From contig CACZQL010000084.1 in assembly GCA_902783365.1 (NCBI GenBank), forward strand, positions 1-32,167: DNA of 32,167 nt, written 5' to 3'. This document shows, piece after piece, positions 1-7,028 of this stretch. Origin of the DNA: an uncultured Bacteroidia bacterium. Its GTDB lineage: Bacteria; Bacteroidota; Bacteroidia; Bacteroidales; F082. The notes beneath the pieces are model-generated. The model did not search any database. It was not told where the DNA came from and saw only the letters and a program-made list of their open reading frames with translations. A program made the translations under genes and the position numbers. How positions within the stretch are numbered: the stretch's first letter is position 1; each line of letters opens with the position of its first letter.

Positions 1-606
1 TGTATGACTGCCAACCTGTTGATTACCAAGACTTATCTCTCTCTCGGCGAAGCTTTCAGGATGGCCTCGTTCCAGATGTGTTCCATTACCACGACCACGG
101 GATTCGCCACCACTGACACGAATCTGTGGCCGACGTTCTGCATGGCGGTTCTCATCATGGGTTCCATGGTGTGCGGTTGCTCGGGCTCGACTTCGGGAGG
201 CATGAAAATCGACCGTGTCTGGCTGGCTTTTAAGGGGACTTCGGAGATGTTCAAGTCGTTGACCCACACCTACAAATATGGTTATGTGAGGATGGACGGC
301 AGCACCAAGACGGAAGGAGAGGTGACCTCGGTGATGTCGTTTATCCTGCTTTATATGTTCTTTATCGGTTTCGGCATGGTGGTTTACACCTTGAGTGGCA
401 TGGATTTCCTGACAGGGTTGTCGGCCTCTATCGCTTGTCTTGGCAACGTGGGACCGGGTTTTGGGGTCGTCGGGTCCATGGGCAACTATGCGGGTCTTTC
501 GGATTTCATGAAGCTGTTCAGCACGGCGATGATGCTGCTTGGCCGTCTTGAAATCTATCCGATTTTGCTTGTCATTGGAAGTGTTTTCAAGAAAAAGCTA
601 CATTGA
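1..606 (+). CDS. trkH: TrkH-family potassium uptake protein, C-terminal part (5' end outside window)
   Basis: Membrane subunit of a Trk/Ktr-type potassium uptake system, which normally works with a cytoplasmic TrkA NAD-binding partner that is not in this window. The frame is open at the left edge, so the N-terminal part is missing. About 200 residues are seen. They include the selectivity-filter-like TTTTGFATTD, the conserved stretch CGCSGSTSGGMKIDR, a second pore-like loop CLGNVGPGFG, and the typical TrkH ending MLLGRLEIYPILLV. Several hydrophobic segments lie between them. The stop overlaps the 3' end of the convergent DNA alkylation repair gene by 9 bp. Family assignment is firm. The exact ion and partner are inferred from the family. 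Confidence 0.93.
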   Translation, partial: CMTANLLITKTYLSLGEAFRMASFQMCSITTTTGFATTDTNLWPTFCMAVLIMGSMVCGCSGSTSGGMKIDRVWLAFKGTSEMFKSLTHTYKYGYVRMDGSTKTEGEVTSVMSFILLYMFFIGFGMVVYTLSGMDFLTGLSASIACLGNVGPGFGVVGSMGNYAGLSDFMKLFSTAMMLLGRLEIYPILLVIGSVFKKKLH

Positions 607-1320
607 TCTAGGTTTTAGATAGGCGGCTCGTTCTTCTTCGGTGAACTTCTCGATGGCGTAGCGGAGCATGGTGCGGGGCATGGATGGATACCGGTTTTGG
701 AGCCAGTCTTTTAACCGTTGCGCGTCACGTTTGCCCGCCTCACGGAGAAGCCAGCCGACGGCTTTCTGCAACAAGTCGTGCAGGGGATGAGGCTTGCCCA
801 AAAAAATCTCCGCAATGGCGTATGTGTCGTCCAGCTGGCCATGACGGAGAAACATCATGGTGCTCACCATTCCGATACGCTGTTCCCAAATGGTTTTTCC
901 GTCACGGGCCAAATCATACAACAACGTGCGGTCTTTGTCCAAAAGCCAAACGCCAAGCAGCTCGTAGCAAGAGAGATCGACCAAATCCCAGTTGTTAATG
1001 AACTCGGTATGTGCCAGATAGAAGTCGATGCATCGTTGTTGCAATCCGATGTCTTTTTTGGCGTGCTTGAAGATTTGCACCAAAGTTAGCAGTGCCGCCA
1101 ATCTGATTTCGTGGTATTCGGAGCGGATGCAGGCTTCCAAGTCATCAAACGAGGTCTCCTGCCAACATTGTTTCACCACCTCTCGTGTGACGGGCACCTT
1201 GATACCTAAAAACTTGTCGCCCTCGCCATATTGCCCTTTTCCCGTCTTGAAAAAACGTGATAAACCTTCAACCTGACCAGGGTCTTCGTGAGTGAGTATT
1301 TCTGTATAAAGTTGATTCAT
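598..1320 (-). CDS. AlkD-like DNA alkylation repair protein
   Basis: A 240-aa protein of the DNA alkylation repair (AlkD/AlkC) family, HEAT-repeat DNA glycosylases that remove alkylated purines. It shows the family's opening around KFLGIKVPVTREVVKQ, repeated helical segments, FINNWDLVDLSC in the middle, and the late stretch KAVGWLLREAGKRD with RTMLRYAIEKF near the end. I chose the Met at 1318-1320. The frame stays open to 1593, but that extension lies wholly inside the upstream acyltransferase gene and contains low-complexity repeat translation. The start lies 11 bp after the acyltransferase stop, so it is probably the third gene of the AbrB-acyltransferase operon. It converges on trkH. Confidence 0.88.
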   Translation of the reverse strand: MNQLYTEILTHEDPGQVEGLSRFFKTGKGQYGEGDKFLGIKVPVTREVVKQCWQETSFDDLEACIRSEYHEIRLAALLTLVQIFKHAKKDIGLQQRCIDFYLAHTEFINNWDLVDLSCYELLGVWLLDKDRTLLYDLARDGKTIWEQRIGMVSTMMFLRHGQLDDTYAIAEIFLGKPHPLHDLLQKAVGWLLREAGKRDAQRLKDWLQNRYPSMPRTMLRYAIEKFTEEERAAYLKPRSM

Positions 1321-1325
1321 ACCCT

Positions 1326-1353
1326 TCCTTCTTACTTCTTCCTTCTTACTTCT
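1326..1353. repeat. Two exact tandem copies of a 14-bp unit at a gene junction
   Basis: The unit TCCTTCTTACTTCT occurs twice back to back. It spans the acyltransferase stop codon (1332-1334) and extends towards the start of the alkylation repair gene. On the coding strand it creates the lysine/arginine-rich tail KTEVRRKK of the acyltransferase. It looks like a simple-sequence expansion rather than protein-constrained sequence. Confidence 0.85.
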
Positions 1354-2474
1354 GTCTTCTTCACCCCCAACACACACCATCTGACAAACGGAATCCTCCT
1401 GACAATCTCGTAAATGGCCGGCGAGAGCAGCATCACGGCGAAGAAGAGGATGACATACATCATCCAAGGAGCCAGCGAGGTGTATCTTTTCATCATGTAG
1501 CCCAATGAGGCCACCACCAGATAATGGACGATATAAATACCGAAGCTCGATCGGGTCATGTAGGTGGCGAAAGGTGAGGTGGTGTCGGCCCATGCCTTGA
1601 AGCAGCCCAGCATGGCGAGCATGGCAAACCAGGCATAGAGGTTGCAGAGCCAGCCTTTCAGCACGATGGGGTCGGTGTCGTTCTTGCCATACATCATCAC
1701 GGTGAAGATGCTCCCGGTGACTACGGCGGCGATCAACACGGGAATACGTATCTTGGCGATCATCTCTTGCACCGATTCATGCGAAAACACGAAATACCCC
1801 AAGAGGAAAGGCACGAAATAGGCCAGTGGACGATAGAGGTTCCACAAACCATCGGCACTCTCGGGATTCGGATGGGAGATGGAACACTGGGCACCAGCCA
1901 AAATCAGGAGATAGCCAACCACCACAAGACCGATGGTCAGGCCCATCGAGGGCTTTTGAAAAAGCCTGCCGATACGCTCGTGGAGTTTCCCTTTTTCGAT
2001 CTTCCTTATTAATACAAGGAGTAACGAGAACAGCCATAAGTCCTGAATGAACCAAAGTGGACCGATGCCGCTGAAGGCCCGAAGGATGTGTTTGACCGGT
2101 TGGGGAACGGAACTCAGCACGTCCACTCCAGCCACCTGGGTGTTGAAGTAGCCCGTCATCCACTGAAACACCAAAAGGCCTATCGTGGAGGGAACCAGCA
2201 ACTTACGGGTGCGATCCTTGATAAAACGCCGGTGGGTGTCCCCCTCACTTCCGGAGAGGCTATACTTTGAACTGATGCCCGCCACCAAAAACAGCAACAT
2301 CATGAACCAAGGATAAAGGATCGACATGATGGCATCCCACGGCTGCGTCTCGTAAAAGCCACCGATACCGCCAAACACGCCTTTGGCATTATAGAAATAA
2401 ATGACGTGGTAAAACAATACCAGCAACACCGTCACCCAACGGATGTTGTCCAAAAAGTGTTTGCGTTCCATCAT
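1332..2474 (-). CDS. Acyltransferase family 3 membrane protein
   Basis: A 380-aa polytopic membrane protein of the acyltransferase_3 (OafA/NodX-like) family, which transfers acyl groups, often acetyl, to surface sugars or other envelope substrates. It opens with RKHFLDNIRWVTVLLVLFYH, the usual N-terminal block with the arginine and catalytic-site histidine, followed by about ten hydrophobic segments. FGIYIVHYLVV is the typical late helix. The start ATG overlaps the upstream AbrB-like stop codon (ATGA), so translation is probably coupled. The C-terminal tail (TEVRRKK) is encoded by a 14-bp tandem repeat and is probably not functional sequence. The substrate cannot be read from the sequence. 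Confidence 0.88.
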   Translation of the reverse strand: MMERKHFLDNIRWVTVLLVLFYHVIYFYNAKGVFGGIGGFYETQPWDAIMSILYPWFMMLLFLVAGISSKYSLSGSEGDTHRRFIKDRTRKLLVPSTIGLLVFQWMTGYFNTQVAGVDVLSSVPQPVKHILRAFSGIGPLWFIQDLWLFSLLLVLIRKIEKGKLHERIGRLFQKPSMGLTIGLVVVGYLLILAGAQCSISHPNPESADGLWNLYRPLAYFVPFLLGYFVFSHESVQEMIAKIRIPVLIAAVVTGSIFTVMMYGKNDTDPIVLKGWLCNLYAWFAMLAMLGCFKAWADTTSPFATYMTRSSFGIYIVHYLVVASLGYMMKRYTSLAPWMMYVILFFAVMLLSPAIYEIVRRIPFVRWCVLGVKKTEVRRKK

Positions 2475-2677
2475 TTTCCCTCCCCTAAGATTTCATCGAT
2501 TTTGTCCTGAAATATTTCGGTCTTCAAGATGGCCATGCCTTTTGCGTCGCCAAGCACCAACAGGCTGTCACCGGCTTTGATGCCATAAATCTCACGTGCG
2601 TCCTTGGGGATGACGATTTGTCCGCGGTCGCCTACCTTCACGACCCCGAAGATGTATTTGTCGTTTTCTTTAAGCAT
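2471..2677 (-). CDS. AbrB/MazE/SpoVT-type DNA-binding protein
   Basis: A 68-aa protein with the swapped-hairpin AbrB-like fold: VGDRGQIVIPKDAREIYGIKAGD is the diagnostic block at about residues 16-38, followed by LLVLGDAKGMAILK. Members are transition-state regulators or MazE-type antitoxins. No toxin gene is adjacent. It overlaps the acyltransferase start by 4 bp and leads that operon, so a local regulator is more likely than an antitoxin. A 12-bp inverted repeat (11 of 12 matching) brackets its promoter, which suggests autoregulation. Confidence 0.88.
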   Translation of the reverse strand: MLKENDKYIFGVVKVGDRGQIVIPKDAREIYGIKAGDSLLVLGDAKGMAILKTEIFQDKIDEILGEGK

Positions 2678-2688
2678 AATTAATTTGA

Positions 2689-2738
2689 TTTGTGTGAAAA
2701 TTCATATTTTTTTGCAAAAATACACTTTTTCTCACAAA
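2689..2738 (-). promoter_or_regulatory. AbrB-operon promoter inside a 12-bp inverted repeat
   Basis: On the reverse strand TATTTTTG at 2715-2722 matches the Bacteroidota -7 box (TAnnTTTG) and lies about 38 bp before the AbrB start codon. The arms TTTGTGTGAAAA (2689-2700) and TTTTCTCACAAA (2727-2738) form an inverted repeat matching at 11 of 12 positions and flank that box symmetrically. This geometry suits an operator. Binding by the AbrB-like product is an inference. Confidence 0.55.
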
Positions 2739-2751
2739 TGCAAGAAAAAAA

Positions 2752-3168
2752 CTAGTAAAAAGGGAAGAAAAAGAAATATGCGGCTACCCATTCGCGGGGG
2801 ATGCCTGAGGCTTTGCCGATGCTGGAGCCGGAGCTGTTGCGCACGGTGCCGTCGTTTTCGACTTTGCCGATACTGGAGCCGGAGCTGTTGCGGACCGTGC
2901 CATCACTGTCGAGCTTGCCAATGCTGGAACCGGAGCTGTTGCGGATGGTGCCGTCCCGATCAATCTTTCCGATGCTGGAGCCTGAACTGTTGCGAATGGT
3001 GCCATCGCTGTCGAACCGGCCGACGCTGGAACCGCTGGAGTTTCGGATGGTGCCGTTGTTTTCAATCTTTCCGCAACTTGATCCACTGCTGTTGTAAACG
3101 GTTTGGGCGGACACGGCGGAAAACATCACGGTGGCTAATGCCAACAATATAATACGAATCGCTTTCAT
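2752..3168 (-). CDS. Secreted 17-residue-repeat protein, probable '5-fold beta-flower' protein
   Basis: A 138-aa protein with a clear signal peptide (MKAIRIILLALATVMFSAVSA, cleavage probably before Gln22). It carries five tandem 17-residue units of the form NSSGSSxGKxxxxGTxR, starting at residue 26, plus a sixth NSSGSSIGK. It ends in an aromatic run (WVAAYFFFFPFY). The DNA repeats with a 51-bp period. Small Bacteroidales proteins of this pattern are annotated as '5-fold beta-flower' proteins, and the five units fit that name. I match it from memory of the repeat pattern. Function is unknown; the location should be periplasmic or surface. It lies just upstream of the AbrB operon on the same strand. 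Confidence 0.8.
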   Translation of the reverse strand: MKAIRIILLALATVMFSAVSAQTVYNSSGSSCGKIENNGTIRNSSGSSVGRFDSDGTIRNSSGSSIGKIDRDGTIRNSSGSSIGKLDSDGTVRNSSGSSIGKVENDGTVRNSSGSSIGKASGIPREWVAAYFFFFPFY

Positions 3169-3229
3169 TTTATTATAAGGTTAAACGAACTCAAAACCGC
3201 TCAACAATCATTCCAAACTGTTTTTTTAT

Positions 3230-3237
3230 TATCTTTG
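3230..3237 (+). promoter_or_regulatory. Bacteroidota -7 promoter box for the nitroreductase gene
   Basis: TATCTTTG matches the TAnnTTTG consensus and lies 24 bp before the ATG at 3262, implying a short leader. No clear TTTG -33 box is present at the expected spacing. The box also supports ATG 3262 over a TTG at 3235, which lies inside the box itself. Confidence 0.6.
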
Positions 3238-3261
3238 CCCTCACAAATCAATCTTTATATC

Positions 3262-3903
3262 ATGGCTGACGGATATTTGGAAAAACGTTACGAGGAAGTC
3301 TTTGGCCGGGGTGCCAGGAAGACCGTGGTGCGTCATGCATCCTTAGAATCTATCATGGAGAAAAACCGCAGTTATCGCGGATATCAAAAGGATTTCGAGG
3401 TGAAGCGGGAGATGCTGGAACGCATCGTGGCGGTCAACGCCAAGATTGCTTCGGCGAAGAACCAGCAGGCACTCCGCTTCAAGCTCGTCACCCGCGACAC
3501 AGGTGCCGACTTCATCGTGCAAAACATCAAGTTGGGCGGCCTGCTGCCTGAGCTGCATCTGCCTTTCCCTGATACTGAGCCCAACGCCTTCATTATCATT
3601 TGCGGCACGGTGCCTGAAAATAAGTTCGTGGACATCGACCTTGGCATCGCCGCACAGAGCATGTTGCTGAAAGCCACAGAGATGGGTCTTAACGGCATCA
3701 TGATTGGAGCTTTCAACAAGGCGAAGATTACCGAAGCGTTCCAACTTCCTTACGAACCCTTGCTGCTCCTGGCCATCGGCAAAGGCTGCGAAACCATCAA
3801 GCTTCAACCGGTTGATGAAGGGGAGAAGCTGGCTTATTACCGCGACGAGCATGGTGTGCAGTATGTGCCAAAAATCCGTTGGGAACAGTTGCTCATTCCC
3901 TAA
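3262..3903 (+). CDS. Nitroreductase family protein
   Basis: A 213-aa FMN-dependent nitroreductase-fold protein, expected to reduce nitro or other electron-poor substrates with NAD(P)H in the cytoplasm. The N-terminal RSYRGYQKDF is the usual FMN phosphate-binding region (normally RRSxRxF). SAKNQQALRFKLV matches the 'N-x-Q-x-x-x-F' flavin segment, DIGIAAQSMLLKA-like DLGIAAQSMLLKATEMGLNG is the conserved helix, and LLLLAIGKG the closing strand. The N-terminal 25 residues before this core are an extension. ATG at 3262 is chosen because of the promoter box just upstream. The substrate is unknown. It converges with the MBOAT gene with an 8-bp gap. Confidence 0.88.
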   Translation: MADGYLEKRYEEVFGRGARKTVVRHASLESIMEKNRSYRGYQKDFEVKREMLERIVAVNAKIASAKNQQALRFKLVTRDTGADFIVQNIKLGGLLPELHLPFPDTEPNAFIIICGTVPENKFVDIDLGIAAQSMLLKATEMGLNGIMIGAFNKAKITEAFQLPYEPLLLLAIGKGCETIKLQPVDEGEKLAYYRDEHGVQYVPKIRWEQLLIP

Positions 3904-3910
3904 ATCCATT

Positions 3911-5788
3911 TTAGAATTGGAAATAAATAAACGACTGTAAATCAGCGGTGATAAACTGATAAATCACAAAAACAATCAGGGAGCAGACCACGACCATCAC
4001 GGGCAAGGGCATCTGGGCGAACCATATCCGGTAACGACGCTTGAAGTTCTCAGGAAGCCAATGGATGACCATCCCGATGAGGATCATCAGAAACACATTG
4101 CGATATTGATGGACCATGGCGGGAATCTTGTCGAGGTCCCAATGGCTGCCAATCTGGTTGACCATGTTCTTGGCAGTGTTCCAGGCCGTTTCGTTGGCCT
4201 CGGCAGGGTCGAGGTTGGAGCCGCTGCGGAAAAACAGACGGGTGAAAGTGATAAAAGTGAAGGTTTGAAACACCGCCCAAGCATCAGCCAGCCATTGGAA
4301 AGCCTCGGTTTGTGATTTCTTCCTGAAAATCAAATTGTAAGATAGTCGGATGACATTGCCGATGAGGATGATGAAACACCATACAAAGAACATGTTGAAC
4401 ACGGGCTGCGGCACATAGATGCTCAACAGCCGCAGGGCGAACGACACCACGAGGATGAACAGCGTCCGCACGGGCAGGCTCCAGTCCTTCCAGAACTTGT
4501 AGAACACCATGCCGAGGCCGTTCAAACCACCCCATATCATGAAGTTCCACGAAGCTCCGTGCCACAAACCGCCTAATAGCATGGTGTCCATGGAGTTGAG
4601 GTTGGTGGTGATTTTCTTGCGTTTTTCAGGTTTGAAAACGGCCACCAGGGCAATGACGAGAAACACCACGCCCACTCCTAAGCCTACCCACCAGCTGCCA
4701 CTCAGAAACACCGCGATGGCGGCAATCATGAGGATGATGCAATAGGTGCCGAAGCTTGCGTTGCGGTTGCCTCCCAAAGGGATGTAAAGATAATCCTGCA
4801 ACCACTTCGAGAGCGAGATGTGCCAGCGTTTCCAGAACTCGCCGGGATGCTTGGCCTTGTAGGGCGAGTTGAAGTTCTTGGGCAGGTAAAAGCCCATCAG
4901 CATGGCCACGCCAATGGCAATGTCGGTGTAACCCGAGAAGTCGGCATACACTTGCAGCGAGTAGCCGAACAGGGCGCAAAGGTTCTCGAAACCCGAATAG
5001 AGTAGGGGGTTCTCAAACACGCGGTCGATGAAGTTCACGGCGATGTAGTCGCTCAACACGATCTTTTTTGCCAGACCGTTCATGATCCAGAACACCGCGA
5101 TGCCGAATTGTCTCCGGCTCAGGAAGTATTTCTTGTGGAGCTGCGGGATGAACTCGTTGGCCCTCACGATGGGACCGGCCACCAACTGCGGGAAGAAACT
5201 CACGTAGAAGCCGAAGTCGAGGATGTTGCTTACCGGCTCGATGCGTTTGCGATAGACATCCATGATGTAGCTGATGGCCTGGAAGGTGTAGAACGAGATG
5301 CCCACGGGCAACAGGATGTCATCGACGCTGAATCGGGAACTTCCCGTTACCGTGTTGCCCACCCACGCAAACACGTCGAACACCTTGAAATGGGCGCCGA
5401 ACAGGTTGTTGACCACGTCGGTGAGGAAATAGGCGTATTTGAAATAACACAACGTGGAGAGGTTGACGACGACGCTCAGCGCCAGCACCCAGTTGCGGCT
5501 TCGGTCTTTCTTCCTCGAATGCAGCCACTTGGCTCCGAAGAAGTTATAGAGGGTGACGAAGATGAGGATGAGGGTGAAGAGGCCGCTGGTCTTGTAATAA
5601 AAGAAGAGGCTGACGAAAAACAGGAAGGCGTTGCGGAGCAGGCATCTGTTTTTGACCAAGGTGAACACGGCGAACACAAGGGCAAAAAAAGCCCAGAAAT
5701 AGAACTGCGTGAACAACAAGGGATGGGCCTTGTCGAACGAGAAGAGCTTTTGCAGGAAGTCGAGTGCTATTTCCGGGAAAGTCATCAT
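3911..5788 (-). CDS. MBOAT-family O-acyltransferase (AlgI/DltB/PatA-like)
   Basis: A 625-aa polytopic membrane acyltransferase that moves acyl groups across or at the inner membrane to extracytoplasmic polymers. Family hallmarks: LLPVGISFYTFQAISYIMDVYR, FFPQLVAGPIVRA, QVYADFSGYTDIAIG, the motif FWKRWHISLSKWLQDYLYIPLGGNR, and GGLWHGASWNF with the presumed catalytic histidine at residue 410. It is longer than many AlgI proteins because of extra hydrophobic segments in the middle and C-terminus. Its start overlaps the preceding SGNH gene (ATGA). MBOAT plus SGNH partners are the usual composition of polysaccharide or peptidoglycan O-acetylation systems, so it is the probable acyl translocator of this operon. 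Confidence 0.93.
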   Translation of the reverse strand: MMTFPEIALDFLQKLFSFDKAHPLLFTQFYFWAFFALVFAVFTLVKNRCLLRNAFLFFVSLFFYYKTSGLFTLILIFVTLYNFFGAKWLHSRKKDRSRNWVLALSVVVNLSTLCYFKYAYFLTDVVNNLFGAHFKVFDVFAWVGNTVTGSSRFSVDDILLPVGISFYTFQAISYIMDVYRKRIEPVSNILDFGFYVSFFPQLVAGPIVRANEFIPQLHKKYFLSRRQFGIAVFWIMNGLAKKIVLSDYIAVNFIDRVFENPLLYSGFENLCALFGYSLQVYADFSGYTDIAIGVAMLMGFYLPKNFNSPYKAKHPGEFWKRWHISLSKWLQDYLYIPLGGNRNASFGTYCIILMIAAIAVFLSGSWWVGLGVGVVFLVIALVAVFKPEKRKKITTNLNSMDTMLLGGLWHGASWNFMIWGGLNGLGMVFYKFWKDWSLPVRTLFILVVSFALRLLSIYVPQPVFNMFFVWCFIILIGNVIRLSYNLIFRKKSQTEAFQWLADAWAVFQTFTFITFTRLFFRSGSNLDPAEANETAWNTAKNMVNQIGSHWDLDKIPAMVHQYRNVFLMILIGMVIHWLPENFKRRYRIWFAQMPLPVMVVVCSLIVFVIYQFITADLQSFIYFQF

Positions 5789-7026
5789 GGGCGGTAACTA
5801 TGCTTCAAGTGTTCGAGGTAACGGTCCATCAGGGCGTTGTAAAGCAGGTCGCCGATGAGGGCGTAGCCGGTGTTGGTGAAATGCACCTTGTCCTTTTTGG
5901 CCAAGTTGTTGTCCTGCCATTCGGCCATCGACTTGAGGCCGCCCATGATGTCGAAGAAGTCCCACACGGCGCCGTTATACTGTTTTCCGAGGGTCATGAA
6001 AGCCTCTTGGGCCACCTTGCCATTGGGGTTCACCGCATATTTGTTACGCTTGACGCTTTTATAGCTGTCGTTGTTGGTGATGAAGATCAGGGCGCAGTCG
6101 GGGCTGACTTCGTGGATGATATCGATGAGGGTGTTGTAGTCGTTGATGAATTTCTCCTTGGTGAAGCTGTCGCTGGCGGCGTCGTTGATGCCGATGCCGA
6201 AGATGACCAGGTCGGGGCGCACCAGTCGGAGGTCGCGCTCCAGGTCCTCACAGCTGAGGTACGATTCCACCTTGGCGCCGTTGACGCCGATGTCGTGGTA
6301 GGTGATGCCGGGCATCCCGTTGTCGAGATAAACGCCGGTGACGGTGAAAGTGCCTTTCATCCCGTTGAAATCGACGTAGAGCGAGTCGGTGTAGCCGGGA
6401 AGACGGAAGGTATAAGAACCTTCCTCTTTGCTGTAAACGCCCTGGAGGGTGTCGCTGTTGAAGTGAACCACCGGGGTCATGTCGCCATAGCCGAGGATCT
6501 TCACTAGGTTGAAATCGAAAAGCGGGGTGATGTCGCGGGGGTTCTTCTCGCGGGTAACGATGCAAAAGCTGGCAGTGGTGTCGGAGGTGGTGACGGAGGC
6601 GCCGGCGAGGCCCATGCGGGTGGTGAACGGCACGGCGTTGCGGCAGTAGTCCCACTCTCCGGTGCGACTGATGACAAGGCTCGCTGGGGTGTTGGTCTTC
6701 ATGAAGGGGAAGACCAAGCCTCTGCCGGCAGTGAGACCAGGAGCAAGGTTGAGCAGGTGGTCGCGCATCTGTTGCGAGAACACCCCTGCCTGCACGTGCG
6801 AGCCTCCGATGTGGAGGATGTTGAGATGGCCCTGGCCGGTGAAAAGCAGCTCGTCGAGCTTGTCGAAGAACCGCTCCATGGAGAGGCTGTCGCCGGGATA
6901 AAGGAGCCGGTTGCGGTCGAAATGGGCTCCGCTCACCTCAGGCAAGTCGAGCTTCACTGGCCCTTGGCCAAAAGACCAGGTGATGCCTGCCAGCAATAAC
7001 AATATGATGGGGATGATCCGTTTCAT
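5785..7026 (-). CDS. Secreted SGNH/GDSL-type hydrolase or acetyltransferase (second of two)
   Basis: A 413-aa protein with a signal peptide (MKRIIPIILLLLAGITWSFG). The SGNH fold is indicated by block I ILHIGGSHVQAG with Ser76, block III GIGINDA with Asn281, and block V DKVHFTNTGY with Asp379 and His382, giving a complete Ser-Asp-His set. The usual aspartate of GDS is glycine here. In PatB and AlgX/AlgJ systems such proteins transfer acetyl from an MBOAT partner onto the polymer. An esterase is the alternative. It starts 2 bp after the first SGNH gene ends and overlaps the MBOAT start by 4 bp. Confidence 0.87.
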   Translation of the reverse strand: MKRIIPIILLLLAGITWSFGQGPVKLDLPEVSGAHFDRNRLLYPGDSLSMERFFDKLDELLFTGQGHLNILHIGGSHVQAGVFSQQMRDHLLNLAPGLTAGRGLVFPFMKTNTPASLVISRTGEWDYCRNAVPFTTRMGLAGASVTTSDTTASFCIVTREKNPRDITPLFDFNLVKILGYGDMTPVVHFNSDTLQGVYSKEEGSYTFRLPGYTDSLYVDFNGMKGTFTVTGVYLDNGMPGITYHDIGVNGAKVESYLSCEDLERDLRLVRPDLVIFGIGINDAASDSFTKEKFINDYNTLIDIIHEVSPDCALIFITNNDSYKSVKRNKYAVNPNGKVAQEAFMTLGKQYNGAVWDFFDIMGGLKSMAEWQDNNLAKKDKVHFTNTGYALIGDLLYNALMDRYLEHLKHSYRP

Positions 7027-7028
7027 TC

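Noticed and set aside
1321-1593. Upstream extension of the DNA alkylation repair frame
   Set aside because: It would lie inside the acyltransferase gene and its translation includes the repeat-encoded KKEEVRRK; Met at 1318-1320 fits the family start.
2471-2677. Antitoxin half of a MazEF-type toxin-antitoxin pair
   Set aside because: No small toxin gene lies on either side; the overlapping neighbour is a 380-aa membrane acyltransferase.
5108-5797. 229-codon open frame antisense to the MBOAT gene
   Set aside because: Glu/Val-rich shadow of a membrane-protein frame, with no start signal or domain.
5764-6507. 247-codon open frame antisense to the second SGNH gene
   Set aside because: Same shadow effect as above; its translation is low-diversity and lies over the SGNH catalytic blocks.
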